A stretch of 32,888 nt of DNA from Perkinsus olseni (taxonomy: Eukaryota > Perkinsozoa > Perkinsida > Perkinsidae), in assembly GCA_013115135.1 (NCBI GenBank), contig JABANP010000555.1, positions 1-32,888 on the forward strand. Reading direction: 5' to 3'. Position numbers and translations under genes: made by a program. Positions within the stretch are counted from its first letter, which is position 1. Every line of letters starts with the position of its first letter. The notes under the pieces were generated by a model. It did no database searches. It was not told the DNA's origin and saw nothing but the letters and a program-made list of their open reading frames with translations. Shown here in pieces: positions 31,761 to 32,888 of this stretch.

Positions 31761-31940
31761 CTTTTTTTGACCGAAGAAGAGGCCGAAAAAAAGGGAAGAT
31801 AGGATTGAAATAGAGCTGAAAAAGCTCTATTTCAATACCCAAAAAAGTTCGAAAAACGCTCTCTTGTTCGCTAGAAAACCTAACTTTTGAGCGTAGACCA
31901 CGAGAGTGGACCACCGTAGACCACCAAGGTAAGCTTTTCT
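31740..31940. repeat. short interspersed-type repeat pieces
   Basis: Minus-strand AAGCTTAC-TT...TGGTCTACGG occurs at 31745-31765 and again, with small changes, at 31910-31937; a further GTGGTCTACG lies at about 31892-31901. Between them is the hairpin at 31804-31836. The pieces look like partial copies of one tRNA-headed element. Confidence 0.5.
31804..31836. repeat. 14-bp hairpin with GAAATAGAGC core
   Basis: ATTGAAATAGAGCT, loop GAAAA, AGCTCTATTTCAAT. The same core recurs as single arms at 31977-31990 and 32757-32770, which points to a repeated element and not a chance hairpin. Confidence 0.85.
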
Positions 31941-32098
31941 CTCTGATCGCTGCTTGTTTCGGTGATATTCGTGCAGATTGAAATAGAGCAGGAATAGAAT
32001 AGCACTACGGGCCGTACTCATGTACGTAGCTAACGAGGACAGCTTTTATTACAACCCTAACGTGCAACCGTGACGCCGTGACGCCGTGACGGTGGCAC

Positions 32099-32512
32099 GT
32101 GTACAGGTGTGGCGTATTCGATCTCGCTCGCCCAAAAATGCGCAGTACTCTTGCTGAGTGCTTTGTCGATGCCTTGGGGACTCTGATACGTCTCGTCAAC
32201 CTGAGCTGCTCTGGTTTTCGGTTCGTTCTGGCTCAGCAGAGCGCTCACGATGGCCATAGACTCATCTCCGCCGGCGTTTCATGCCCGACTGAGAAAGACC
32301 TCCGTAACCTAGCGGGCCGTTGGACCACGGAGATTCTCCGTTGGAGAACTGTTTGTAGACGGCTAGATGTCTTCGAGAATACCGTTGAAGCATTTGAACA
32401 GCCTCCTTCCCACGGGCTACAGACCCGAGTGCCACCGCAATCGCCCCGCGGTGCGCGAGAGCCCCGAAATTCTTCCGTTTTGCGGAAGAATTGTCGCAGA
32501 GCTGGGAGCTGA
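32099..32512 (+). CDS. doubtful hypothetical ORF
   Basis: A 137-codon frame without other support; it contains plausible helix (TEKDLRNLAGRWTTEILRWR) and a basic C terminus. An antisense frame at 32245-32517 is about as good. Neither shows a domain or splice pattern. The hairpin at 32468-32492 lies inside it. Confidence 0.25.
   Translation: MYRCGVFDLARPKMRSTLAECFVDALGTLIRLVNLSCSGFRFVLAQQSAHDGHRLISAGVSCPTEKDLRNLAGRWTTEILRWRTVCRRLDVFENTVEAFEQPPSHGLQTRVPPQSPRGAREPRNSSVLRKNCRRAGS
32468..32492. repeat. 10-bp hairpin
   Basis: AATTCTTCCG, loop TTTTG, CGGAAGAATT; perfect arms. It could be a 3'-end structure or part of the local repeat cluster. Confidence 0.75.
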
Positions 32513-32888
32513 ATCATAACATATGATACGGGGGAGAAAGAAGGATTCCCTGCTCTGAAAAGCAGTGCGTTGAACCTCGCGATAAGATGAGAGTATCAAA
32601 TCAATAGGTACAGGAGTTCTAAGTACTCAGCATGATATGCCGGCTGCCAGCCAGGTGGTAGAGGCTGGGAGGTGGAGCAACTTAAACGGCCGAGATTCGT
32701 AGTGTATCCCAGCCCGCGTGTTATAACCCTTCCTCGTCCGGGAAGAGACGGAAAAACTCTATTTCAATCACCCATAAGATGAGTGTTTCAACAAGAACTG
32801 GCTTCTCAACTTATTTTTTTTATTTTTTTTCGCGCCTCCGGCGCGAATATCACACTATATCGCGCAGCCCTCTCGCACCCGAAGCGAG
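32513..32888. other. window end, low complexity
   Basis: No gene seen. It contains another CTCTATTTCAAT arm (32757-32770), a T-rich run at 32810-32830 and a GC hairpin CGCGCC-TCC-GGCGCG next to it at 32831-32845. Confidence 0.5.

Noticed and set aside
31908..31932. ACCGTAG... followed by GGTAAGC, reminiscent of a spliced-leader exon and donor
   Set aside because: Beyond the first seven bases it does not match the known dinoflagellate/perkinsid leader, and it is explained by the local TGGTCTACGG repeat.

Overview
The window looks like nuclear DNA of a ciliated protist, most probably a perkinsid alveolate close to Perkinsus. The evidence is a CFAP20 gene, so the organism builds cilia; genes on both strands cut by many tiny GT-AG introns, mostly 40-57 nt; lineage-type small secreted proteins; and a T-rich AG site just upstream of the start of the first gene that looks like a spliced-leader trans-splice acceptor. 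No bacterial operons, Shine-Dalgarno sites, CRISPR arrays or phage genes are visible. The genus is an inference from gene style, not from a marker gene. All exon models were built by hand, requiring GT...AG ends, phase continuity across each junction and family-consistent protein.

Layout. 0.75-2.4 kb: single-exon secreted protein (+). 2.4-5.7 kb: coding-like but unresolved sequence with one weak gene model. 5.7-6.5 kb: four-exon unknown gene (-). 6.9-8.2 kb: five-exon Mei2-like RNA-binding protein (-), divergent from CFAP20 (+, five exons, 8.6-9.4 kb). 9.8-10.1 kb: small hypothetical ORF. 10.5-11.8 kb: CMGC protein kinase (+, six exons). 12.0-15.25 kb: large helical-repeat protein (-), convergent with the kinase. 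15.7-16.3 kb: membrane-protein fragment (-). 16.6-21.4 kb: a region of small secreted proteins with two copies of one family, a truncated third copy, and a displaced fragment of the helical-repeat gene. 21.9-25.0 kb: DDHD-domain phospholipase (-, at least 14 exons). 26.6-29.1 kb: S10 serine carboxypeptidase-like gene (+, 16 exons) with an 8-bp duplication that breaks one exon. 29.5-31.5 kb: small gene, a DxD glycosyltransferase-like gene and a secreted GC(K/R)-type domain exon pair (-). 31.7-32.9 kb: repeats, a tRNA-like relic and hairpins.

The genes do not form one pathway. Housekeeping genes (ciliary protein, kinase, RNA-binding protein, phospholipase) are mixed with secreted, lineage-specific proteins. 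The liveliest stretch is 17.9-21.6 kb, where the secreted family has duplicated and captured a piece of the neighbouring helical-repeat gene. Most models rest on splice-phase logic alone, so transcript reads would be the decisive test.
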